Source: Bacteroidota bacterium (lineage in GTDB: Bacteria; Bacteroidota; Bacteroidia; AKYH767-A; OLB10). From it: a stretch of DNA of 64,000 nucleotides. Every line of letters begins with the position of its first letter. The stretch's first letter is position 1. Made by a program: the position numbers and the translations under genes. A model generated the notes under the pieces. The model did no database searches and was not told the origin of the DNA. It saw only the letters and a program-made list of their open reading frames with translations. Below are positions 12,301 to 20,299 of the stretch, piece by piece. The stretch covers positions 1 through 64,000 of the forward strand of contig JANXSD010000018.1 of NCBI GenBank assembly GCA_025352785.1, written 5' to 3'.

Positions 12301-12317
12301 CGTTGTAGAAACTTCAT
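6348..12317 (-). CDS. Giant secreted PKD/Ig-like repeat protein with T9SS type B (gliding motility-associated) C-terminal domain
   Basis: 1989 aa, signal peptide, N-terminal ATHLMGGSLTYQYLG..YRVTVTIYRYC domain, many repeats of about 80-90 aa (AGSDVTFCSGG..GYxYSWSPTTGLNN), C-terminal NIFTPNADGKNDCFNLG...WTVYNRWGQRVFQS..YPCWNGK..LPTGTYFYIL. Confidence 0.92.
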   Translation of the reverse strand: MKFLQRIVVCISLFIFCIPYLSTATHLMGGSLTYQYLGLNSSTGLYDYRVTVTIYRYCAAGSSNLPNPINLGVYQNNAANPTGDKLLALGTTIPLISQQTIQPPAAGDSCSFTTNVCVEEGVYQSVVSLPANTFGYYFIADRCCRNGNIVNLNNPGADGQAYYAFAPPTTIVNNSPTFAIAPVPFICANDTASILNQANDVDGDLLTYHFVTPYNGISNQNTPNPTPTSPYPWPIPTVAYTSGFSVVNPFGSGGYASIDTLTGLTSYYATTQGFYVLAVEISEYRNGVLIGVTRRDLQIIVIICPSNPAPAQASTSLQTTFNIDEGQTLCFNSAFTDVNGDSIFITHTGDIFNSVLTNPAATFTDVSNLANASSQFCWTTSCSQGRTNSYQFSVNARDNGCPAKITNIVYTINVANTQKPFVINGLDTICSNAATGIQYNVTSTSGYTYNWIITNGVIATGAHAAAIGVNFTSSGLASVKIVALNQYGCPSDTLTKLVYIKAQPSAIAGSDVHFCSGGNASLGTTAQSGYTYLWSPSTGLNNSTISNPTVTFINSGTTPQSTSYILTTNLNGCSNKDTVLVTSNPFPTASAGADVSICSGASVSIGAASTTGFTYLWTPTTGLNNSTISNPVVTLTNLTNIPDTLIYIVQTQNAFTCFSTDTVRVTVRPVPVAVAGSDITFCSGASGSLGGSTVSGYTYSWSPSTGLTSSTSSNSSISLTTTNTVNDTLNYIVTASWFGCTNKDTAKVVVRPNPVSNAGVNQLLCSGSILNLGAANTIGYTYSWSPTVGLNSSSISNPTLLLTNVTSQPDTLFYSVTTTLNGCTTSDTTRIVSSPVPTADAGSDVTFCSGGNGNIGASVINGYIYSWSPTTGLANATTSTTNISLTTIHTTNDTIKYILTTNLFGCIDKDTALVVVRPNPVSNAGTNQLLCSGNIASLGAASTIGYAYSWSPVSGLNNTTISNPTLTLTNTNSIPDTLKYIVTTTLSGCTTSDTVQIISSPVPVAAAGTDVTFCSGQSVTVGTNAIGGYVYSWSPSSGLNNPTSATPTLTISNGTALVDTVNYIMSVNWYGCIDKDTVVAFVKPLPVSVAGTNNTLCNGDTLRLGTVATSGYTYNWTPSAGLNNVVISNPLATAINNGSGQSIITYTVNTFLNGCTTKDSVVLTINPLPIVVATANPQAICFGTGTSLNANGASGYSWALSSNPTISIGSGTTLSVTPTVSTSYILTGTSSVSCINKDTILITVNPLPIVQLLAATDSICYDDTLSLSGAGANNYVWSIYGVIGTIGSGNTIQVHPQTTTTYVLNGTDGNLCSNSDTLTVKVNPAPTANAIIGTLSVCPGVTGVQYWVSNSNPTSTYSWNVINGTISSGQSTDTIMVDWPGVSGNGSVNVIEITDKGCQSRTPIVLPITINVILTPVAPTGIQTICANLAQGISYSTINTPGSTYNWFAIGGNIVSGNTTSNVIVDWNVVGPQSVKLWYEETSVTNVTVCFGVSDTLTITINPIPVTGAIAGTNAICVSDTGTYTVLNSTGSTYAWTITGGTILSGNGSNGITTNWTGSGSAIVNVQETNSYGCLGNTVSIPITVNALPLANAGVNDTICFGKNVQLSANGGIIFSWSPSTGLDNAGIFNPIASPTSTTTYILLVTDGNGCKNTDTLEIKVNPLPPANAGSDTSICIGSSTPLLATGGTSYLWSPSTGLNNPTIATPNANPIVYTTYTVIVTDANGCSKNDDVSITVNSLPVAVASDDVVICAGSGIGLVSSGGVGFQWTPSTGLSNANISNPFANPSNSTTYTVVVTDNNGCTDEEQVLVDINPQPKAAFTVDSTSIVIGCEGVEVSLINTSSYAQNYNWNFGDGTSSTDFNPQHLFGFGNDKLITLYAINDICSDSTTINFSPSTISKILENVSNIFTPNADGKNDCFNLGKQINFDNCSDWTVYNRWGQRVFQSSRSYPCWNGKKDNAGVDLPTGTYFYILQVAGNQYKGTISLIR

Positions 12318-12539
12318 AATCGTTGGTTTTGGTTGTGGTTTACACTCACGATATTACAAAAAATAACTTAATTATCGGTTTTCATAATGAGTACACTTGG
12401 ATTTTATCGGTAAATAGGTTCCCCATATCGACTTTTTCACTTGATTTTCACTTGTGTTAGTTCCGAATGGTCCGATTCTTCTTTGAAAAGCGCTATGAAT
12501 CCATGCTGAAATTGAAAATTTGATTCCTATCTTTCGAGC

Positions 12540-13769
12540 ATGATTTCTTCAGTGATTACGATTATAGGAGCAGGTCCAGCAGGATGCACGGCAGCGATGG
12601 CTCTTTCTAAAGCAGGAATTCCATGTACAATTATTGATCAAGCAATATTTCCACGAGATAAAGTTTGTGGAGATGCATTGAGTGGAAAAGTTGTTTTAAC
12701 ATTAAAAAGATTGCACGATGATTTTCCCAATCAATTAGGAAACGACAATAATAATTTGGCATCTCATGGTGTTACTTTTATTGCTCCAAATGGCAAAGAG
12801 TTAAATGTACCTTTTCGAAGGGAAATGGATTTAACAACTCCACCTGGCTTTTTAAGTAAGCGAATTCATTTCGACAATTGGTTATTTGAACAAACAAAAT
12901 CATCACCTCATGTAAACATAATTACAGGAGTGCGTATAGAAAAATTTGAAAAAAAAGATACTACCTGGACACTCTCTGACAAAGAAAGAAAGACGATAAT
13001 TGAATCACAATTAATTATTGCAGCAGATGGTGCTCAATCACGATTTGCAAAACAATATGGAGGAATAATTCCAGAAGCAGATCATTTTTGTGCTGGACTT
13101 AGAGCTTATTACAAAGGAGTTAAAGGTCTTGATAAAATGGGATTTATTGAATTACATTTTGTGAAAGAATTTCTTCCAGGATACTTTTGGATTTTTCCTT
13201 TACCAAATGGCGATGCAAATGTTGGTGTTGGAATGCGTAGTGATGTTGTAGGAAGAAAAAAAATAAATCTTAAAGACGAAATGCTTCATTTAATAGCAAC
13301 GCATCCTATTTTAAAAGGGCGTTTTGCTGATGCGACCATTGATGGTACACTCCATGGATATGGACTCCCACTAGGATCTAAGAAAAGAAAAATATCGGGT
13401 GATGGATTTTTATTACTTGGAGATGCGGCATCGCTAATTGATCCTTTTACCGGTGAAGGAATTGGCAATGCGATGATAAGTGGTTTAAAAGCTGCAGAAA
13501 TAATTATATCAAAATGGAAAGATAAAAATTTTGACGCAGAAAATTTAAAAGCATACGATATAGAAGTTTATAAAAGATTGTGGCCAGAACTTAATCTAAG
13601 TAAAAAAATGCAAGAACTAGTAAAATACCCCTGGCTGTTTAACCTAATCGTAAACAAAGCAAATAGAAGTAAAACATTGAAAGAAACTATCTCGTGTATG
13701 TTTGAAGATATTGATCTAAGAAGTCGGCTAAAAGATCCATTCTTTTATTTAAAAGTTTTGTTTGAGTAA
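12540..13769 (+). CDS. NAD(P)/FAD-dependent oxidoreductase, geranylgeranyl reductase-like
   Basis: N-terminal VITIIGAGPAGCTAAMALSKAGIPCTIIDQ Rossmann motif, PRDKVCGDALSG, and GDGFLLLGDAASLIDPFTGEGIGNAMISG. Confidence 0.9.
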   Translation: MISSVITIIGAGPAGCTAAMALSKAGIPCTIIDQAIFPRDKVCGDALSGKVVLTLKRLHDDFPNQLGNDNNNLASHGVTFIAPNGKELNVPFRREMDLTTPPGFLSKRIHFDNWLFEQTKSSPHVNIITGVRIEKFEKKDTTWTLSDKERKTIIESQLIIAADGAQSRFAKQYGGIIPEADHFCAGLRAYYKGVKGLDKMGFIELHFVKEFLPGYFWIFPLPNGDANVGVGMRSDVVGRKKINLKDEMLHLIATHPILKGRFADATIDGTLHGYGLPLGSKKRKISGDGFLLLGDAASLIDPFTGEGIGNAMISGLKAAEIIISKWKDKNFDAENLKAYDIEVYKRLWPELNLSKKMQELVKYPWLFNLIVNKANRSKTLKETISCMFEDIDLRSRLKDPFFYLKVLFE

Positions 13770-14126
13770 AATTAAGGTAGTCATCCAAATTCCTAAAATC
13801 TTCCTTTCTGTTTTTCGAAACAAGAAACCTACCAAGTGAATTCAAATTATGTTAGGGAAAAAGCTTTATAATAAATTCTGAATTAGCCAGTAGTAAAACG
13901 TAAATTACTCATTTTCATATTTTTGAGATCAATAACGGGAAATCAGATTCACTTCATTATATTTATCTTACTAATTTCCACATCTACAAATATTTACTAA
14001 GATGTTTATATAAAAAATCAAATAGATTAAGTCTTGCAGTATTTCCATAAAATTATTAGATAATTTGCTCTATATTTAAGGGTCGCAATAGATGAATTAA
14101 ATATTAGATTGAATATTAATAATAAA

Positions 14127-14134
14127 TATCTTTG
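14127..14134 (+). promoter_or_regulatory. Candidate Bacteroidota -7 element (TATCTTTG) upstream of the HD hydrolase
   Basis: TAnnTTTG match about 30 nt before the ATG. The -33 TTG spacing is not ideal. Confidence 0.35.
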
Positions 14135-14163
14135 GACATTAATTTTATCTAAATTTCTTCTTT

Positions 14164-14748
14164 ATGCAATTAAATAAAGCTGAACAATTTATCATCGAAC
14201 ATTTGCAGTTGCACTTACCTGCGACTTTGCATTATCATAAATTAGCACATACGCTTGATGTTGTTCATTCATCATTAGTTATTGCGGAAGAGGAAAAAGT
14301 AACAGATCCTACCGAATTAATTTTACTGAGGACTTCGGCATTATATCACGATTGTGGATTTTTACACATTTATGATCATCACGAAGAAGAAGGGTGTAGG
14401 ATTGTTCGAGAAACATTACCAGGATTTTCGTACAACGAGCAAGCGATCACTATCATCTGCAATATGATTATGAAAACAAAAGTTCCGCAGCATCCTGAAA
14501 CTCATTTAGAACAGATTTTATGTGATGCTGATTTAGATCATTTAGGACGAGAGGATTTTGACATTATCGGAAAGCAACTATATTCTGAAAGAAAAGAATT
14601 TGGATATAATGGTAATGAGACTGAATGGAATAAAATACAAATTACATTTTTAGAATCACATGTTTTCTGGACTAAATCGTCACAACTTAAAAGAAATCAA
14701 AAAAAGGAAGAACATCTTCAACGTTTAAAAAATTTATTCATTCTTTAA
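14164..14748 (+). CDS. HD-domain phosphohydrolase
   Basis: 194 aa. LHYHKLAHTLDVV, ALYHDCGFLHIYDHHEEEG, LCDADLDHLGRED match HD metal ligands. Confidence 0.85.
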   Translation: MQLNKAEQFIIEHLQLHLPATLHYHKLAHTLDVVHSSLVIAEEEKVTDPTELILLRTSALYHDCGFLHIYDHHEEEGCRIVRETLPGFSYNEQAITIICNMIMKTKVPQHPETHLEQILCDADLDHLGREDFDIIGKQLYSERKEFGYNGNETEWNKIQITFLESHVFWTKSSQLKRNQKKEEHLQRLKNLFIL

Positions 14749-17700
14749 ATACTTCCGATCTTTTTCGAAATCATTTCTGTATTCTGCAATCTAATTCTTT
14801 TACATAAAATTCTCATAATACTTTTCAGTACTTCGATTCTATCTTCCATTAGTTCGTAAGCGTCTTCTTCATTCAATTTTAAAAGCAATGTATCTGCAGT
14901 AGCTGTAGCAGATGCAGATCTAGGTTCAGGATCTAGCAATGCTAATTCGCCAAAAAAGTTATGAGTGCCAAGAACTGCAAAAACATTGTCTCCATCATGA
15001 ATTTTCACTCCCCCCTGATAGATGATATACATACTACTTCCACTATCTCCCTTTTTAAAAATAACATCATCCTTAACCACGAATTCCTCTTTTACAATAC
15101 CTACAATTTCTGCAATAATGTTTTCGGGTGTTCCTCCAAATAATGCAGTGCTTTTTAAAACGATCACCTTTTCGATGTCTGATAAACGTTGGTCTCGTTG
15201 ATCTATTATCATATCCTGTTCAGAGATTACTAAATTAAAGATAGTTAATAATTCATTAAAATATATTAAATCATTGTCTTTAAATTTTGCTAGAATCTCC
15301 AACGCACTTTGCCGTACGATTGGATTTTCATCTTTCAAATAATTAAAAATTTCAGAGAATGACGTTTTATTTATTTCGATGCAACTTAATGCTGAAGCAA
15401 TAGTCCAGTTACTAAACCATATTTTACCTTTGCGTATGATAAACAATGGGGCAGGAGCATTATCTTTAATAACAAAAATCTTGAGCTTACTTAATTTTTC
15501 TGTTAGACTAATATTATCAGATAAAGCTACGAGGTAATCATGAATCTTTCGAGGAATAATTTGGTCTAATACTTCTAATGCATTGGCCTTTTTCTCTTTA
15601 CTTGCGACATTAAGCGCTGCTTGCGCTTTTTTAACTATTTCACGATTATACAGTAGACCAAGACAAAGGAATATCCTATTCTTACAAAGATCAATTTCAT
15701 ATTTCAGACTATCTCTCAACCTAGTATTGGAAGTCTTTTCATGAAATTCGTGCAATACCCAATATGCATAATGGAATTCATCATTCAGAATGTCATTTAG
15801 TATAGAAGTTCGAACTTTAGTAGGATTGAACTCTAAATTATTTAAAGCTGTAAGTACCCAAATTCGCACATCTATTGAAGCATCCTTTAAAAAAATAAAA
15901 AGCGTGTTTACTGCTTCATCTCCAGAGGCATTTTCGAGTATTTTTATATATTCATAATGTAAATTGTTATCTACAATGGGATTTATTTTTAATCTACTAT
16001 TTATTTCCAACGCTGGAGCATCTCCTAAATTAGAAAGTGCGATTATCACATCCCTTTTCAAATCCTTAGAACTTAGTAATTCAAACAAAAAAGGAACTGA
16101 TGATTTATTTTTTATTTTTCCGGCAGCATTTATTGCTTCACGTTGAACATTAAAATTTTGATCATTTAGAAATTTCAGTATTAAATCAAAGTGACTTTCA
16201 TCTTTTCTTTCGCCAATTATTTGTGTTGCAATAATTTTTTTTTCATCAATTTCAGAATTACAAAGTTCTCTTAATTGGAATTCAGCGTATTCCTTCCCAT
16301 CGAAATTCTCACTGCTAATTAAACCTGTAAGGAATGCAGTTTGTAAAATACTTGATTTCTGATCAATTGAATTTAAAAAATCTTGTGTAACATGAGTACT
16401 CAATTGACAATATATTTTGAGGGAAAGTGCTTTAACGTTCTCGTCAGATGATGTTTCATAAATTTGATAGAGAAGTTCAGAAAATTCTCTCCAATTATTT
16501 TTACCTATAACCGCTATTAAGTACTCAAGAACAATATCATTTTCATGTTTTAATAAATACACACATTCCTCTTTTAGTAAATCAATATTTGTTTTTTCCA
16601 ACATGGAAACGGCGTAAATCACTTCTTCAACAAATTCACTGTGTAATTTTCTTTGTAGCAATTTAAAATAACTATCATCAGCTACACCCAAATCAGTCCC
16701 TGAAATAAATCGTTTCCTTATCGCTTCTCCTAATGTCACTAAATATTTTTTATTGCTATAACTAATAGAAAAAATCCATAGTAAGCCAACAATTAATAAT
16801 CCTAAATTCAAATAGGAGAAATTTACAGTTCCTGTAAAATATTTAATTAACCACAAAATAATACCAACAACTCCTAAAGCTAAAGGTTGCACAAATCCTT
16901 TAATGATAGTGTGTCCCCTTAATCTCATTTGAGTTTGAAGTGGCTGAAACATTACTAAAAAAACAGGATCATTAATGGAATACCTTACGATGCTGGTAGA
17001 AATAAAGAGAAAGCTAATAAAAATCAAACTATCATGAAGGGAGTAATCTCTAAATTCCAGATAATAAAATGCTAGTGAAATTAATATTACGATGATTGGC
17101 AAAGCCAGAAGAGATCTTTTTATTCCCACACGAGCAGAAAACCTCCCTGAAAATAATAATTTAATAATTAGTGTAATGGAATAACCTATTACTAAAAAGA
17201 TACTTAAAAATGCTGCAAGGTCTACTTGAGAATGGTATTTTGTTTTTACATTAGAGAGAAATGCGTATTCAATAATTGCGATTGCTACTGCGGTTAAAAA
17301 CCCTAGTAATGCAAGTGAGAAAATAAAGTCGTTCCCAAAATATGTTTTAAGAAAATCTTTGTCGGAGAAGTGTTTTTGAGAATGTTCCACATGTTTTTGA
17401 GAATATTCAGGATGCTTAAATATACGCAGGAGGAAATATCTAGAAACCGCAAACGCAATTGCGGCAATAATTAAAAGACTTTGTAGTCCTATAATAGGTA
17501 CAAATAAATATACTGATAAGTAACCCAGGAGTTTCGCAGGCATATCCCCTGAACTTATTAATCCAAATAATCGCTTTCCTTGCCTAACATCGAATACAAT
17601 TGATGAAAGCCCCCAAAACTCAAGATTACTTAACAAATAAATTATTCGAAAAACAATAAAAAGTATAATTGGTAAGATCACAAAACCTTTTACGAAGAAT

Positions 17701-17996
17701 AACAACCATACTAAAATTGTTATAGCCACGATAGTAGTTAAAACAAAAGGCAATAATTTTTTAAACGGTTGTTTGTGTTCGAAATAGGAATACAGTCGCC
17801 CTGTAAGCATCATCGCAATCGCGGAAAATATAAACACCAATGGAAAATAACTTACCGGGAATAAAGAAATAAATAGTGTTTCTGAAACTATTAGTAACAA
17901 CGCTAGACCTAATCCCAGAAAAAAATGATGGAAGAAGAAATTAGAAACAATTTCCGACTCTTCCTCTCGTACATTAAATAATTTTAGCCAAATCAC
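14745..17996 (-). CDS. Multi-TM transporter-like (NTP/ADP-exchanger or MFS-like) protein with HEAT repeats and C-terminal cyclic-nucleotide-binding domain
   Basis: 1083 aa. About 12 hydrophobic segments, a HEAT region (FDLILKFLNDQNFNVQREAINAAGKIKNKSSVPFLFELL), and a C-terminal cNMP domain (VIFKKGDSGSSMYIIYQGGVKIHDG...HNFFGELALLDPEPRSASATA). Confidence 0.88.
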   Translation of the reverse strand: MIWLKLFNVREEESEIVSNFFFHHFFLGLGLALLLIVSETLFISLFPVSYFPLVFIFSAIAMMLTGRLYSYFEHKQPFKKLLPFVLTTIVAITILVWLLFFVKGFVILPIILFIVFRIIYLLSNLEFWGLSSIVFDVRQGKRLFGLISSGDMPAKLLGYLSVYLFVPIIGLQSLLIIAAIAFAVSRYFLLRIFKHPEYSQKHVEHSQKHFSDKDFLKTYFGNDFIFSLALLGFLTAVAIAIIEYAFLSNVKTKYHSQVDLAAFLSIFLVIGYSITLIIKLLFSGRFSARVGIKRSLLALPIIVILISLAFYYLEFRDYSLHDSLIFISFLFISTSIVRYSINDPVFLVMFQPLQTQMRLRGHTIIKGFVQPLALGVVGIILWLIKYFTGTVNFSYLNLGLLIVGLLWIFSISYSNKKYLVTLGEAIRKRFISGTDLGVADDSYFKLLQRKLHSEFVEEVIYAVSMLEKTNIDLLKEECVYLLKHENDIVLEYLIAVIGKNNWREFSELLYQIYETSSDENVKALSLKIYCQLSTHVTQDFLNSIDQKSSILQTAFLTGLISSENFDGKEYAEFQLRELCNSEIDEKKIIATQIIGERKDESHFDLILKFLNDQNFNVQREAINAAGKIKNKSSVPFLFELLSSKDLKRDVIIALSNLGDAPALEINSRLKINPIVDNNLHYEYIKILENASGDEAVNTLFIFLKDASIDVRIWVLTALNNLEFNPTKVRTSILNDILNDEFHYAYWVLHEFHEKTSNTRLRDSLKYEIDLCKNRIFLCLGLLYNREIVKKAQAALNVASKEKKANALEVLDQIIPRKIHDYLVALSDNISLTEKLSKLKIFVIKDNAPAPLFIIRKGKIWFSNWTIASALSCIEINKTSFSEIFNYLKDENPIVRQSALEILAKFKDNDLIYFNELLTIFNLVISEQDMIIDQRDQRLSDIEKVIVLKSTALFGGTPENIIAEIVGIVKEEFVVKDDVIFKKGDSGSSMYIIYQGGVKIHDGDNVFAVLGTHNFFGELALLDPEPRSASATATADTLLLKLNEEDAYELMEDRIEVLKSIMRILCKRIRLQNTEMISKKIGSI

Positions 17997-18136
17997 CTAT
18001 CGAATATATTTCTAACGCTTACGATTAATTCCATTACTGAACGACAAATTTTCTTTGACAAATTTACTACAAAAAAGTTCTATAATTGGTGATACTATTT
18101 AGCATATAAAATTTAATTATCATTTACATTATCTTA

Positions 18137-20101
18137 TTACGATAAACCATTTTTAACAAAATACATATCGATTTCGCCTTTATTTTTTGCCTGAATTTTA
18201 CCACGATGAACGCAATTAAAGTTATCCTTAATCAATTCGAAAGTAGTTCCTGAAATATTAACTTTCCCAGCTTCGCCACTTGATTCCATCCTTGAAGCTA
18301 CATTTACTGTATCTCCCCAAATATCATAGGCATATTTTTTTTTACCTACTACGCCCGCTACAATAGGTCCAGTATGAATTCCAACACGCAAATGCCATAG
18401 CACTTCACCAGCTATTTTTCGCTTTTCATTTTTGTCAAAAATATACTGCTGAATTTCCATTCCAGCATTTATGATATCAATTGGGTGGGTATTATTTTCG
18501 GTAGGGATTCCTCCGGCGCACATATAAGCATCACCGATAGTTTTTATTTTTTCTAGGTTATTTTTTTCAATAATATCATCAAATGCTACGAAGAAATCAT
18601 TTAATTCCTCTACAAGTTCATTAGGTGTTAATCCTTCAGCGATGGTAGTAAAGCCTTTAAAATCGGTAAATAATACAGATACACTTTCATAATATCTTGG
18701 TTTAGCATGACCATCCGTTTGTAATTCCTTAGCAACTTCTGCTGGTAAAATATTTAATAGTAACGTTTCAATTTCTGCTTTTTGGGTATCTAAAATTTTA
18801 TTAATCTTTACCTTAGCCCGATAATTTCGGAAAATAATAAATGCAATTATTAAAATAAGAATAAGTCCTGTTAAAAAAGCATTCTTTGCTATTTTTTGTT
18901 TTTGAAGATCAAGCTCCTGAAGTTTTTTATCTTTAGTTAAGAGATTTATTTGTCCTTGCTTTTTTTCTATTTCGTAGTTGAAAGAAATACTTCCGAGTTT
19001 TTTATCTGTTTCAATGTTGTACAACACATCTTTAATGTTGATTAATAAATTTTGATATTTGAAAGCATTTCCAAAATCCTTAATATCAGAATAAGATATG
19101 GAAAGTCCTTGATAGATATCTTTTAATTCTACGTTTGCATTAATCCCCTTTGCAAAATTCTTCGCCTTTTCATAGGTAATTATTGCCAATTTAGCATCGC
19201 CTTTTTCTTGATATACATCACCTAATCTTAGCAGTGATTGTGCCATATCTAATTTAGAATCCACACTCTTTGCTTTTTCGAAAGCTTCCGAATGTTTTTC
19301 TATTGCTCTATCATATTCACCACGTTTCTTAAAAACTCTACCAATATTATTTAAAGAATAAGGAATATTCCCAGATCCATCTTGTCCGATTAACTTATAT
19401 GCTTTTAATGACCTTTCAAAATAAACCAGTGCTGTTGAATCATCATTTTTTAAAAGATATATTTCTCCTAAGTTAGAAGTGATAGTGCCTATAGCATCTA
19501 TGTTTTCAATCTGTTCATTAATCTTTAAGGCACGTAAATCATAATCAATTGCTTTATTATAAGTAGCAGTTTTTTTTCCATATATTGCGCCAATATTTGC
19601 CAATATTTCTGCGATACGAAGAGTATCACCAATTTCTTCGGCAACTTTTTGCGCTTTTAGAAAATAATTCAAAGCCTTCTCATCATCTGCCTGATCAAAA
19701 TAAATTGTCCCGAGATTTTGAAGAATATTTGCTTGTCCTGCTTTTAAATTTGAAGCTTCAAAAACTTTGAGCGATTGATTCCAATAATCGAGTGCTTCCA
19801 AATATTTTCCTTGTCGGTAATTTATTAATCCGAGATATTTTAAAGAAAATGCCAAACCTTTTTGAAATCCAACCTTTTCGGCAAGCGTTTTTGCCTCAGT
19901 ACTATAACGAGTAGCTTCTTCAGGTGATGAATCTAGATAAGACCTACTCAATGCGATTAAAGTATTCACTTTTGTAGAGTCTTCAGAAGCAAATTGTAAT
20001 ACCTTTTTTAAACTATCTACTTTATTTTGCCCAAGGCAACATCCAACAATTAAAACAATATCAATAAATAAAAGTAAAATTCGTTTTTTCAACATGGTCA
20101 T
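18137..20101 (-). CDS. TPR-containing class III adenylate cyclase
   Basis: 654 aa. TPR repeats, one TM segment, and a cyclase domain (SVLFTDFKGFTTIAEGLTPNELV, IKTIGDAYMCAGG, AYDIWGDTVNVASRMES). The Lys/Asp positions fit ATP specificity. Confidence 0.93.
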   Translation of the reverse strand: MTMLKKRILLLFIDIVLIVGCCLGQNKVDSLKKVLQFASEDSTKVNTLIALSRSYLDSSPEEATRYSTEAKTLAEKVGFQKGLAFSLKYLGLINYRQGKYLEALDYWNQSLKVFEASNLKAGQANILQNLGTIYFDQADDEKALNYFLKAQKVAEEIGDTLRIAEILANIGAIYGKKTATYNKAIDYDLRALKINEQIENIDAIGTITSNLGEIYLLKNDDSTALVYFERSLKAYKLIGQDGSGNIPYSLNNIGRVFKKRGEYDRAIEKHSEAFEKAKSVDSKLDMAQSLLRLGDVYQEKGDAKLAIITYEKAKNFAKGINANVELKDIYQGLSISYSDIKDFGNAFKYQNLLINIKDVLYNIETDKKLGSISFNYEIEKKQGQINLLTKDKKLQELDLQKQKIAKNAFLTGLILILIIAFIIFRNYRAKVKINKILDTQKAEIETLLLNILPAEVAKELQTDGHAKPRYYESVSVLFTDFKGFTTIAEGLTPNELVEELNDFFVAFDDIIEKNNLEKIKTIGDAYMCAGGIPTENNTHPIDIINAGMEIQQYIFDKNEKRKIAGEVLWHLRVGIHTGPIVAGVVGKKKYAYDIWGDTVNVASRMESSGEAGKVNISGTTFELIKDNFNCVHRGKIQAKNKGEIDMYFVKNGLS

Positions 20102-20223
20102 TGCAAGAATTGCTTGCTAAAAATACAAAAATTTCACTACAGCCGACTTCATTCCCACACATGATGGATTTTTCGGGCTGAAAACGAAACCGATAACGCG
20201 TTAAAATGAATACAAGAAATTAA

Positions 20224-20257
20224 AAAAAGCGTTCTTGAATACCAAGAACGCTTTTTA
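20224..20257 (-). terminator. Strong hairpin terminator after the subtilase/adhesin ORF
   Basis: aaaagcgttcttg aatac caagaacgcttttt. Confidence 0.75.
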
Positions 20258-20299
20258 AAATTTAACTGTTGAAAAGTGGACAATTATAGAATAAAAATC

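Noticed and set aside
14745-14748. Overlap of the HD hydrolase and cNMP-protein stop codons
   Set aside because: A simple shared TTAA at convergent stops. Common in compact genomes and not evidence of coupling.
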